Source of the DNA: Flavobacterium laiguense
Lineage (GTDB): Bacteria; Bacteroidota; Bacteroidia; Flavobacteriales; Flavobacteriaceae
Direction of reading: 5' to 3'
Length of the DNA: 64,000 nucleotides
NCBI RefSeq assembly: GCF_003097655.1
Contig: NZ_QCZH01000020.1
Coordinates: 1 to 64,000 of the forward strand
Every line of letters begins with the position of its first letter. Position 1 is the first letter of the stretch. Shown one piece after another: positions 8,397 through 16,568 of this stretch. The translations under genes and the position numbers were made by a program. A model generated the notes under the pieces. That model saw only the letters and a program-made list of their open reading frames with translations. It was not told where the DNA came from and made no database searches.

Positions 8397-9449
8397 ATGA
8401 ATTTTCTCAAAAACACAGATTTAAAAAGAGTTGCAAGCCATTGCTTATTTTGGTTGTCCTTTATGCTACTATATATTTCTGGCAAGTCAGAGGATACGGG
8501 ATATTATTCCTTTATTTTTATATATAGCTTCAAAATTTTAGTACAAGCGATTGCGGCTTACGGATTAATTTATTGGATTATCCCAAATTTGCTAAACAAA
8601 AAAAAACACCTCCTTTTCATACTGTTTTCCATCAGCTGGCTGTATTTTGTTTTTGCTTTTTTAATGGTATTGAAGTATTACTACCTCGAGCCAAAATTTC
8701 CAGGTTTTTTCGACGATTGGTTTGGACATAAAATGTCAGTCCCAGAAAGATTAACTTCTTTTAAATTGATATTCCGTGAATTCTCCTTTATAACGTACCC
8801 AATTATTATAATGGGCTTTATTAGCTTTAACAGAAAACAACAACGCCTTTTAAAACTAGAAGAAGAAAAAAAATCAATGGAGCTCAAAGTGCTGAAAAAC
8901 CAACTGAATCCTCATTTTCTATTCAACACCCTAAACAACCTCTATGCTTTGACACTCAAAAAAGACGACAAAGCGCCCGAGATTATTGCCAAATTATCCG
9001 AAATATTAGATTTTGTCTTGTACCGTTGCAATGATGATTTTGTTCCTATAGAAAAAGAAATTTACCTGTTAGAAAATTATATTTCATTAGAGCAACTCCG
9101 GTATAATGAAAACAGATTGGACATTTCGTTTACCAAAGACATCCAAGAAAACAGCAAAATTTCACCGCTGATTTTGTTGACTTTTGTTGAAAACGCTTTT
9201 AAACACGGCGTAATCAATGAAACCGAAAAAGCAGTAATTCGCATAAATTTGCAAACCAAAAAACAGCAAATTATTTTTAGTATCGAAAACACAAAACCTC
9301 AAAACAAAACTGCGAAAGCATTTGAAAAATCACAAATAGGACTCGAAAACGTCCGAAAACAATTGGATTTACTGTATCCTAAAAAGCATCAGTTGGAAAT
9401 AGATGAAACCCAAAGAAAGTTTGTTGTGAAACTCATGCTTACCGTTTAA
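8397..9449 (+). CDS. LytS-type sensor histidine kinase (paralogue 1)
   Basis: Inner-membrane sensor kinase of 350 residues. About four transmembrane helices occupy residues 10-145 without a clear periplasmic sensor domain. A short coiled linker (RLLKLEEEKKSMELK) leads to the His_kinase domain with phospho-acceptor H173 in NQLNPHFLFNTLNNL. The ATP-binding lid region has LLTFVENAFKHGV near 255-267 and GLENVRKQLDLLYP near 320. It is a close paralogue of the kinase at 12280, especially from residue 157 onward. No response regulator follows it, so it probably signals to the LytTR regulator at 13351 or is redundant. Confidence 0.92.
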   Translation: MNFLKNTDLKRVASHCLFWLSFMLLYISGKSEDTGYYSFIFIYSFKILVQAIAAYGLIYWIIPNLLNKKKHLLFILFSISWLYFVFAFLMVLKYYYLEPKFPGFFDDWFGHKMSVPERLTSFKLIFREFSFITYPIIIMGFISFNRKQQRLLKLEEEKKSMELKVLKNQLNPHFLFNTLNNLYALTLKKDDKAPEIIAKLSEILDFVLYRCNDDFVPIEKEIYLLENYISLEQLRYNENRLDISFTKDIQENSKISPLILLTFVENAFKHGVINETEKAVIRINLQTKKQQIIFSIENTKPQNKTAKAFEKSQIGLENVRKQLDLLYPKKHQLEIDETQRKFVVKLMLTV

Positions 9450-9530
9450 AAATCTCTATGGTATAGGATCGAATTCCATAGTTCCATTTTATCAGATGCG
9501 GAATTTGGGATAAGAAAACTTTCAGATTTT

Positions 9531-9588
9531 GTCAGTGTGAGCATAGCTGAAGACCAGCCTGTGGGTCTTCGACTACGCTACCATTGAC
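9531..9588. repeat. Imperfect inverted repeat between convergent genes
   Basis: Two 25-bp arms (9531-9555 and 9564-9588) run from GTCA through TGAAGACC and GGTCTTCGACTACGCTAC to TTGAC, with several mismatches. The element lies between a plus-strand kinase and a minus-strand receptor and could end transcription both ways. The remaining bases of 9450-9671 show no gene. Confidence 0.5.
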
Positions 9589-9671
9589 GTCTTTAGAATA
9601 AAAATTCCACCTCAGACTGACAGCTCTCCATACTTTTAGATTGTCTCTAGTGATTTTAAATTGCTGTCAAA

Positions 9672-12065
9672 TTAGCTCCCCGTCCTGCTTCTTTCCTCTT
9701 CATTACCCGTTACTCTTTGCTTAGCGTCACTCTTTTTATTCCCAAATTTATACGAAACAGAAAGCTGAAAAGATTGATTGTCATAATAATTTTTACCTTC
9801 TTGATAAACACCATTAACGGTAGAACTACTATTTATTTTTTCGGTTTTAAATATATCTGTCCCTCTTAAGGACATTTTTAAATCTTTATTCCACAAAAGA
9901 TATTGAAACGCCAGAGAAAAAGAACTCATTTCTCTATTAGTAGAAATACCGTCTATACCCGGAAAACTATACCAATAACTCACATTAAAAAGTAGTGTTT
10001 TATCGGCATTCAAATTAAAATCATTATTGGTTGACAACCTCGAATTGAATCCCTTTTGTTCCCTTCGGGCAACGGTTAAACTAGATTTAGAAATAGCATA
10101 ATTGAAATCGACCGCATTATTGCTTGTCCACCATTTGAATCCATCGAAAACATAATTCTCCGAAATTCCATAACGTTGTGTATCTATATAATTTTCGCTT
10201 GTATGTAGAATCTCATTTGAATTAGGGTCAACGATTGTAACCTCTGAAATTAAATTATTCTCATAACTAAAATAAAACTTACTTTCAATTTTTTTATAAG
10301 TATAGGTTAGCTCTGTATTATCAATAAATGCAGGTTGCAAAAATGGATTACCTTTAAAAGATTGAAAAGGGTTCCAAAAATGAGTGTTAGGATTCAAATC
10401 CCTAAATTGAGGTCTTTCAATTCTTTTGCTATAGCTAAAGCTAAAAGTCGAATTGTCATTTGCGATATAAATCAAATAGGCGGTTGGGAAAAACTTAATG
10501 TAATCTTTATTAATTGATTGGCTTAAGCTTCCAGCAAAAATCTTGGTTTGGGTAGTTTCCATTCTTAATCCAAATTGGGAGTCCCAGTGATCATTTATTT
10601 TTTTGCTTCCCGATAAATAAACCGCTTGTATGTTCTCGGTATAGTCAAACTCACTTTGCTTGAAAGGCATTTCTAAAACTGGTTTATCTACCAAGCCACT
10701 ATTGAAGGCTGAAATGTTATTATTTGATTTTGAATTCGAAACTTTACCACCAAAACTCAAAGTCGCCCATTTTGTGGGGTAATCAAAATCTAATTTCCCC
10801 GATACGTTCGTTATGCCTTGTATATTGCTATTTATTCCTGCAAAATACTGCTGAGAGTACGGATTTTCGACAACCGAAATACCATTATAAGTTCTACTAT
10901 CTGTTGTTTTATAATTAAAATAATCCAGATTTAAAGTGATTTTTTTGCCTAAAGAATCAATTTTAAATTCATTATAAAAATTGAATGAACTAATACCTAC
11001 TTTTAGCGTCGCTACTCCTCCATTTGACTTTAAATAGCTCGTGATGTTACCATTGGCATTATCATAAATACCTGTAAAAGGACTATCCGTGAATAATGGT
11101 TGGGAATTATTAAATAATGTTTGTCCACCCACAATCCATTTTGGAGTTATTTGATAATCAATACCAAATTTTCCATAGATTCTCGTATTTACACTTTTGT
11201 ACGAGGAATTAGTGTGCCACATTTCTGTTGGAAAATAAGTATAATCATCTTGGATATTGTATCTTTTGCCAGACAAATAATTTAAAGACGATGTAATACC
11301 TAATTTATTTTTATTATAATTGAAATTACCCATTACAGCACCCTGGCTATAAAATCTTTGAAGGTAAGTAGATCCTACCAAGGCATTCCAAGAATCTTTT
11401 TTTGCTTTTTTTAATTTAATATTAACCAAACCACTTTTACCTTCAGCCTCATATTTAGCAGGTGGTGTTGTAATTACTTCTATACTTTTAATATTATCGG
11501 ATGGAATTGATTTCAGATAATTAGCCAAGTCTTCCTCAGAAAGTTGGATGATTTTATCATCGATCATAACAGCTAAATTGCTTTTCCCAATAATAGTTAT
11601 ATTGTCATTCTGCACTTTTATCCCTGGAGTGACTCTAAGCGCTTCCAAAGCATCTCCTCCTGTGGCATTAATCGAATTTTCGACATTAAAAACCAAACGA
11701 TCTACTTTTCTTTCGATCAGTTCCTTTTTCACTCCAACTACAACCGACTCTAACTGAATTGCGTTATCAATTGTTATAACGCCCAAATCTAAAGCAGCCG
11801 TTAACGATATGTTTTTTGTAAACAAAAGCTCATTTACTTGTCGAATTTCCAATATATAATTTCCTTGGTTTACTTCTAAGACAAAGTCCCCTTTATCGTT
11901 TGTAAGTTCGCTTTTTCTATTTTTGGCATCTTCGCCTATTAGAATAACTTCGGCAAAAACGACAGGATTACTTGCAGTAGTTACAACATTCCCAGTAATT
12001 TTAAACTGGGCAGACATTGATGTACAAGAGAATACCAAAAAGGCAATAATGTATTTTAATTTCAT
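9672..12065 (-). CDS. Outer-membrane beta-barrel protein with carboxypeptidase-like regulatory domain (TonB-receptor-like)
   Basis: Outer-membrane protein of 797 residues with a signal peptide (1-19, TSMSAQ). Residues 20-105 form a carboxypeptidase regulatory-like beta sandwich (ITGNVVTTASNPVVFAEV). A plug-like domain follows (about 110-215; EALRVTPGIKVQNDNITI and SIEVITTPPAKYEAEG), then a large C-terminal beta-barrel of the OMP_b-brl_3 type, with a poorly conserved polar tail after residue 775. Flavobacterial proteins of this kind are thought to import or export small molecules, but no TonB box is evident. It is divergent from the histidine kinase at 12280 and sits between two kinase paralogues, so the kinase-regulator pair may control it. 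Its upstream region is also found, without the gene, before kinase 1. Confidence 0.88.
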   Translation of the reverse strand: MKLKYIIAFLVFSCTSMSAQFKITGNVVTTASNPVVFAEVILIGEDAKNRKSELTNDKGDFVLEVNQGNYILEIRQVNELLFTKNISLTAALDLGVITIDNAIQLESVVVGVKKELIERKVDRLVFNVENSINATGGDALEALRVTPGIKVQNDNITIIGKSNLAVMIDDKIIQLSEEDLANYLKSIPSDNIKSIEVITTPPAKYEAEGKSGLVNIKLKKAKKDSWNALVGSTYLQRFYSQGAVMGNFNYNKNKLGITSSLNYLSGKRYNIQDDYTYFPTEMWHTNSSYKSVNTRIYGKFGIDYQITPKWIVGGQTLFNNSQPLFTDSPFTGIYDNANGNITSYLKSNGGVATLKVGISSFNFYNEFKIDSLGKKITLNLDYFNYKTTDSRTYNGISVVENPYSQQYFAGINSNIQGITNVSGKLDFDYPTKWATLSFGGKVSNSKSNNNISAFNSGLVDKPVLEMPFKQSEFDYTENIQAVYLSGSKKINDHWDSQFGLRMETTQTKIFAGSLSQSINKDYIKFFPTAYLIYIANDNSTFSFSYSKRIERPQFRDLNPNTHFWNPFQSFKGNPFLQPAFIDNTELTYTYKKIESKFYFSYENNLISEVTIVDPNSNEILHTSENYIDTQRYGISENYVFDGFKWWTSNNAVDFNYAISKSSLTVARREQKGFNSRLSTNNDFNLNADKTLLFNVSYWYSFPGIDGISTNREMSSFSLAFQYLLWNKDLKMSLRGTDIFKTEKINSSSTVNGVYQEGKNYYDNQSFQLSVSYKFGNKKSDAKQRVTGNEEERSRTGS

Positions 12066-12171
12066 GGTTTACTTTTTTTGGGCTAAAGTAATCCTGTAAT
12101 CTTAATCTTAATTTAGACGCAAATAAAAAGACAACTTTAGCATATGAAGAATGCATTTTCCAATAATAATG

Positions 12172-12226
12172 CATTCATGGGCTGGAATGCCGTTTTCATA
12201 AGCTAAAGACCATTATTTGTCTCATA
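12172..12226 (+). promoter_or_regulatory. Conserved upstream box of histidine kinase 2
   Basis: Counterpart of 8290-8344, sharing ATTCATGGGCT, TTTTCA, AAGCTAAA and CATTATT at equal distance from the start codon. It lies in the 214-bp divergent gap between the barrel protein and the kinase and could serve either gene. Confidence 0.5.
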
Positions 12227-12279
12227 CAATAAACCAAGCATATATATTTTAGTAACTTGCATGCTTATAAAAGCATAGT

Positions 12280-13335
12280 ATGAATTTTCTAAAAAACATA
12301 AACCTAAAAAGAATTCTAAGCCACAGTTTGTTTTGGTTTGGTTTTTTGATAATACACTTTGTTACAAAAAGTTTTGACTATAAAAAATACGATGACCTAG
12401 TTTATATCTTTCTTTCTGAAACAATTATTCAAGCTATTGGAGCGTATGTCTTGATTTACGTTTTGATCCCTAATCTTCTCATTCCAAAGAAATACCTCCT
12501 TTTTATTGTCCTTTTTGCTATTTGGTTATACCTTGTTTTTACAATGCTTACAGCCCTCAAATATTTTCATCTTGAACCCAAGTTTCCTCAGTATTATTCG
12601 GAATGGGATAAATGCCCCAACACATTACTTCAAAGATTAATCAGTTTTAGGTTGTTCTTTACAAAAACCATTTGGTTGTTTTTCCCTGCTTCAGTTATTG
12701 GATTAATTCGTTTTTACAAAAACCAACAACATCTTTCCAAAATAGAAGAAGAGAAAAAATCAATGGAACTCAAAGCCCTAAAAAGCCAACTGAATCCTCA
12801 TTTTTTATTCAACACCCTAAATAACCTCTATGCTTTGACACTCAAGAAAGACGATAAAGCACCCGAGATTATTGCCAAATTATCCGAAATATTAGATTTT
12901 GTCTTGTACCGTTGCAATGATGATTTTGTTTGTATAAAAAAGGAAATCAACCTACTGGAAAACTATATTTCATTAGAAAAATTACGGTATAATGAAAACA
13001 GGCTAGACATTTCGTTTACCAAAGACATTCACGAAGACAGCAAAATTTCACCGCTAATTCTGTTGACTTTTGTAGAAAATGCTTTTAAACACGGCGTAAT
13101 CAATGAAACCGAGAAAGCAGTAATTCACATGAATTTAGAAACTAAAAAACAGCAAATTATTTTCGGCATCGAAAATACAAAACCCCAAAACGAAACGGCA
13201 AGAAGATCAGACAAATCACAAATCGGACTCGAAAACGTTCGGAAACAACTGGATTTATTATATCCAAAGAGACATCAATTGGATATAGAAGAAACTCAAA
13301 AAATGCACTTAGTTAGGCTAACGCTAAACATTTAA
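12280..13335 (+). CDS. LytS-type sensor histidine kinase (paralogue 2)
   Basis: Membrane histidine kinase of 351 residues with about four transmembrane helices (10-145), a linker EEEKKSMELK, phospho-acceptor H174 in SQLNPHFLFNTLNN, and FVENAFKHGV in the ATP-binding region. The first 150 residues differ substantially from paralogue 1, while the catalytic half is almost identical. It contains a 69-base stretch (12862-12930) without a single nucleotide difference from 8976-9044. A LytTR response regulator starts 16 bases after its stop codon, so the two form a two-component operon. The absence of an obvious sensory loop suggests sensing within the membrane or through a partner protein. Confidence 0.93.
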   Translation: MNFLKNINLKRILSHSLFWFGFLIIHFVTKSFDYKKYDDLVYIFLSETIIQAIGAYVLIYVLIPNLLIPKKYLLFIVLFAIWLYLVFTMLTALKYFHLEPKFPQYYSEWDKCPNTLLQRLISFRLFFTKTIWLFFPASVIGLIRFYKNQQHLSKIEEEKKSMELKALKSQLNPHFLFNTLNNLYALTLKKDDKAPEIIAKLSEILDFVLYRCNDDFVCIKKEINLLENYISLEKLRYNENRLDISFTKDIHEDSKISPLILLTFVENAFKHGVINETEKAVIHMNLETKKQQIIFGIENTKPQNETARRSDKSQIGLENVRKQLDLLYPKRHQLDIEETQKMHLVRLTLNI

Positions 13336-13350
13336 AATATAAATTTCAAT

Positions 13351-14049
13351 ATGAAATACAAATGCATCATCGTTGACGACGAACCTTTGGCAAGAGAATT
13401 AATTGCGTCACATTTAGCCCATTTCGATAATTTCGAATTGGTTGCTTCTTTTGAAAATGCCTTGACAGCATACACTTTCTTAGAATCAAACATAATAGAT
13501 TTGATGTTTCTGGATATTGAAATGCCATTACTCAAAGGAAATGATTTTCTAAAAAAACTAAAGAATCCGCCTAAAGTAATTTTCACAACTGCCTACAGAG
13601 AATATGCCATAGAAGGCTACGAACTCAATGTGATTGATTATCTTTTGAAACCCATCACTTTTGATCGCTTTTTTGTTTCGATAGAAAAATTCAAACAATT
13701 ACAAATTCCGAAAGCACCTGAAAATTTAACCAACGAAGATCACATATTTGTGTCTTCCGGCAGTAAAAACATCAAGATTATTTTCGATCATATTTTATTC
13801 GTAGAAAGTCTCAAAGACTACATTACCATTCATCTCGAAAACGGAAAATCACATCATCTTAAGCAGAATATTTCCGCTTTCGAAAAAGTATTGGATTCAA
13901 ATTTTGTCCGAATCCATCGCTCTTATATTATTCAGGCAAAAAAACTAACCGCATACTCGAAAAACGAAGTAGAAATAAATGCGATAGAAATTCCAATTGG
14001 AAGTAGTTATAAAGAGACTTGGCTGGATTATTTAAAAGATCAAAAATAA
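13351..14049 (+). CDS. LytTR family response regulator
   Basis: Cytoplasmic transcription regulator of 232 residues. The receiver domain (1-118) has acidic residues in IVDDEP, the phospho-acceptor Asp in MFLDIEMP near residue 53, the conserved Thr in IFTTAYREYAIEGYE, and Lys in DYLLKPI. The LytTR DNA-binding domain (about 130-230) includes ILFVESLKDYITIH and FVRIHRSYII. It is co-transcribed with the kinase at 12280, ends in a strong terminator, and is the only regulator near either kinase. Likely targets are the divergent barrel gene and possibly the kinase operon, as inferred from location. Confidence 0.94.
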   Translation: MKYKCIIVDDEPLARELIASHLAHFDNFELVASFENALTAYTFLESNIIDLMFLDIEMPLLKGNDFLKKLKNPPKVIFTTAYREYAIEGYELNVIDYLLKPITFDRFFVSIEKFKQLQIPKAPENLTNEDHIFVSSGSKNIKIIFDHILFVESLKDYITIHLENGKSHHLKQNISAFEKVLDSNFVRIHRSYIIQAKKLTAYSKNEVEINAIEIPIGSSYKETWLDYLKDQK

Positions 14050-14092
14050 AACCCCATAAGAATTCAAAACATTTTGAGTTCTTATGGGGTTT
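14050..14092. terminator. Bidirectional Rho-independent terminator
   Basis: A long near-perfect palindrome with arms AACCCCATAAGAA and TTCTTATGGGGTT and an inner TCAAAA/TTTTGA directly follows the response regulator stop. It faces the convergent lipoprotein gene. Confidence 0.85.
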
Positions 14093-14133
14093 ATATTTTG
14101 AAATTAAAATCACCTATAAAAGTGCTTTTTTTA

Positions 14134-14595
14134 TTATCTCTCTGCCGATTTATTTATCTCTTCAAAAATAAACTCTGAATTATCGTAATCTATAGGGGCA
14201 TCGTGTGAAAAATAATGAATATTCATATAACTCATTGCCAAACCTTTACCTAACATAATCTTATTCCCCCTTCTTAATAAAGCGATAGGAACTATATTGT
14301 TATTCCCACCATAGGTCTTATAGTTATATAGCCCTATCAAGGTATCTCCACAAATTTTCCCTCTTATATCTCCCGAATCTTTACCTAAAGTCCCATATCT
14401 TATCTCATACATACCTGTAAAATGGGTTTGGGTCAACGATATTGATAAAAAGGCTGTATCCTTACCATTTACAGCTTGATAAAAAGATTTTTTTTCTTTG
14501 AATCTCTTTTCTTTAGCACAACCACATAATAGCGATAATAAAAGAATAGAAAATAAAGTAGTAAAATTTGCCAATACCCTTTTCCCTTTATACAT
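14134..14595 (-). CDS. Hypothetical lipoprotein
   Basis: Protein of 153 residues. The N-terminus (MYKGKRVLANFTTLFSILLL) followed by SLLCGC forms a type II signal peptide with the lipobox Cys near residue 27. The mature part starts with a Lys-rich segment (KEKRFKEKK), followed by beta-rich sequence including TGMYEIRYGTLGKDSGDIRG and DTLIGLYNYKTYGGNN, which resembles a small beta-barrel-like lipid-anchored domain. I do not recognise a named family. It lies convergent to the response regulator and downstream of rsmG on the same strand, with a gap of about 100 bp, so it may have its own promoter. Confidence 0.7.
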   Translation of the reverse strand: MYKGKRVLANFTTLFSILLLSLLCGCAKEKRFKEKKSFYQAVNGKDTAFLSISLTQTHFTGMYEIRYGTLGKDSGDIRGKICGDTLIGLYNYKTYGGNNNIVPIALLRRGNKIMLGKGLAMSYMNIHYFSHDAPIDYDNSEFIFEEINKSAER

Positions 14596-14699
14596 AGTTT
14601 ACTAAAATCATTTTATCAAAATAAGAGCAAAAAAATTCTCGCCTTATAAAACAATCCTCTTTAAATTCTTGTGCGGTTTGTTTTTCAAATACAAATAAT

Positions 14700-15329
14700 C
14701 TACACTACAAATTTCAACGGCAAATGCACCACTTTCTTGGTTTCAAAAAACTCATCATCAAAGAAATCAGAAATATTATATTCGGTGGCTTTAGGAAAAT
14801 CTTTCAATTCCTCTGTTAAGTCTCCTCCTTTTAGATAAAGAATACCGTTTTTCAATTCGTGTTTACTTTGCTTCTTAATTTTAGTTTTCACCCAAGAAAC
14901 AAAATCAGGCATATTGGTCACTGCACGGCTTACTATAAAATCGAAATCCCCTTTAACATTTTCGGCCCGAAGTTGCTCAGCTTTTACATTTTTTAGTTCT
15001 AAAGCTTCGGCAACAGCCTGAACTACTTTTATTTTTTTGGCAATAATATCAATCAGAAAAAAACGGGTTTCCGGAAAAAGTATCGCCAATGGAATCCCAG
15101 GAAATCCACCTCCAGTTCCCACATCCAAAACATAAGTTCCGGGTTCAAACTTATTTACTTTGGCTATAGCCAAAGAATGCAATATATGTTTAGTGTACAA
15201 AGAATCAATGTCTTTACGGGAAATAACATTGATTTTTTCATTCCAATCGTGGTATAAAAAATCCAATTTTTGAAACTGTTCTATCTGAATATCAGATAGG
15301 TTAGGAAAATACTTTAGAATCTCGTCCAT
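14700..15329 (-). CDS. rsmG: 16S rRNA (guanine-527-N7)-methyltransferase RsmG
   Basis: Cytoplasmic SAM-dependent methyltransferase of 209 residues that methylates G527 of 16S rRNA in the 30S subunit. The SAM-binding motif I is LDVGTGGGFPGIPLAI. Family landmarks include WNEKINVISRKDID with HILHSLA upstream, and DFIVSRAVTNMPDFVSWV downstream. The start at 15329 (MDEILKYFPNLS) is chosen over a longer open frame because it matches the usual RsmG N-terminus, while the extra 48 residues would overlap the divergent desaturase promoter. Loss of this enzyme is known to give low-level streptomycin resistance. Confidence 0.95.
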   Translation of the reverse strand: MDEILKYFPNLSDIQIEQFQKLDFLYHDWNEKINVISRKDIDSLYTKHILHSLAIAKVNKFEPGTYVLDVGTGGGFPGIPLAILFPETRFFLIDIIAKKIKVVQAVAEALELKNVKAEQLRAENVKGDFDFIVSRAVTNMPDFVSWVKTKIKKQSKHELKNGILYLKGGDLTEELKDFPKATEYNISDFFDDEFFETKKVVHLPLKFVV

Positions 15330-15384
15330 CTTAAAAATTTTTAACAAAAGTACTGCTTTTAGCTCATAAATATTTAACTCAATA

Positions 15385-15417
15385 TTGTATATTGAAAATT
15401 TATATTGGTTACCTTTG
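15385..15417 (+). promoter_or_regulatory. Putative flavobacterial promoter of the desaturase gene
   Basis: TTG (15385-15387), a 22-base spacer and TACCTTTG (15410-15417) fit the -33/-7 pattern. The -7 box ends 18 bases before the chosen ATG at 15436, which supports that start. Confidence 0.55.
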
Positions 15418-15435
15418 CAAATATTCAAAAAACAT

Positions 15436-16527
15436 ATGAACAATACCGCACCTACATTTGCAAAACAAGACAACCTAAAGTTTTTTAGAACGCTTAACTC
15501 CCGAGTAAACAGCTATTTCAAAGAAAACAATATAGAAAAAACTGGAAACTGGAAAATCCACTTAAAGACTGTAATTCTTTTTACTGTTTTTCTTGTTCCT
15601 TATTTCTTGATATTAACTTTAGACATGCCATTTTGGGCACACCTTCTATTGACCATTGTTATGGGAATTGGGATGGCCGGAATTGGAATGAATGTTATGC
15701 ACGATGCCAATCATGGATCTTATTCTACCAAAAGCTGGGTTAATAAAATCATGGGAGGAACCATATACGTATTAGCCGGAAACGTACACAACTGGCAAGT
15801 GCAACACAACGTATTACACCATACCTATACTAATATAATTGGTCATGACGAAGATCTAGAAGCAGGAAGAATCATGCGTTTCTCCAAAGAAGCAGAATGG
15901 CATAAATTCCATAAATTCCAACAATATTACGCTGTATTTTTATACGGATTGTTGACTTTCAATTGGGCAATCACTACCGATTTTAAACAAATGAGCAGTT
16001 ACCTAAAAAGAAAATTATCTTATGGCGAGCCAAAAAGTCCCAAAACACTTTGGACTACATTAATCATCACAAAAGTCATTTACTTATCGATTTGGATCGT
16101 TTTACCTATCGTTATTGGAATCACTTGGTGGAAAGTACTTATTGGATTTTTCATCATGCATTATACTGCCGGACTAATCTTAAGTATTGTATTTCAATTG
16201 GCACATGTTGTCGATGAAGCCGCTAATCCACAACCAAACGAAGCTGGCGAAATGGAAAACACTTGGGCCATTCATCAATTGTTCACTACTGTGAATTTTG
16301 CTCCAAAAAACAAAATTGTAAACTGGTACACAGGAGGATTAAACCACCAAATCGAGCACCATATTTTTCCACACATTAGCCACGTTCATTATGGTAAAAT
16401 TGCAAAAATCGTAAAAGAAACGGCCAAAGAATGCCAATTACCATATTACGAATACAAAACAATGTCAGCAGCTGTTGTTGCACATTTCAAACATTTAAAA
16501 ACACTGGGGTTAAAACCAGCACTATAA
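15436..16527 (+). CDS. Membrane fatty acid desaturase (acyl-lipid/acyl-CoA type)
   Basis: Integral membrane di-iron desaturase of 363 residues. The three His boxes are HDANHGS, HNVLHHTYTN and HQIEHHIFPH, with paired transmembrane helices between them (about residues 35-80 and 195-250). The HQIEHH box is typical of front-end (delta-6-like) and linoleoyl-CoA desaturases, so it probably introduces double bases into membrane acyl chains using a redox partner. The start at 15436 (MNNTAPTFAKQD) is preferred over an ATG 51 bases upstream, which would overlap the promoter. The aminotransferase follows after 41 bases on the same strand and may share the transcript. Confidence 0.92.
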   Translation: MNNTAPTFAKQDNLKFFRTLNSRVNSYFKENNIEKTGNWKIHLKTVILFTVFLVPYFLILTLDMPFWAHLLLTIVMGIGMAGIGMNVMHDANHGSYSTKSWVNKIMGGTIYVLAGNVHNWQVQHNVLHHTYTNIIGHDEDLEAGRIMRFSKEAEWHKFHKFQQYYAVFLYGLLTFNWAITTDFKQMSSYLKRKLSYGEPKSPKTLWTTLIITKVIYLSIWIVLPIVIGITWWKVLIGFFIMHYTAGLILSIVFQLAHVVDEAANPQPNEAGEMENTWAIHQLFTTVNFAPKNKIVNWYTGGLNHQIEHHIFPHISHVHYGKIAKIVKETAKECQLPYYEYKTMSAAVVAHFKHLKTLGLKPAL

Positions 16528-16568
16528 TAATTATCTAAAAAAGAATAAACCAAAAAAATTACATTTTA

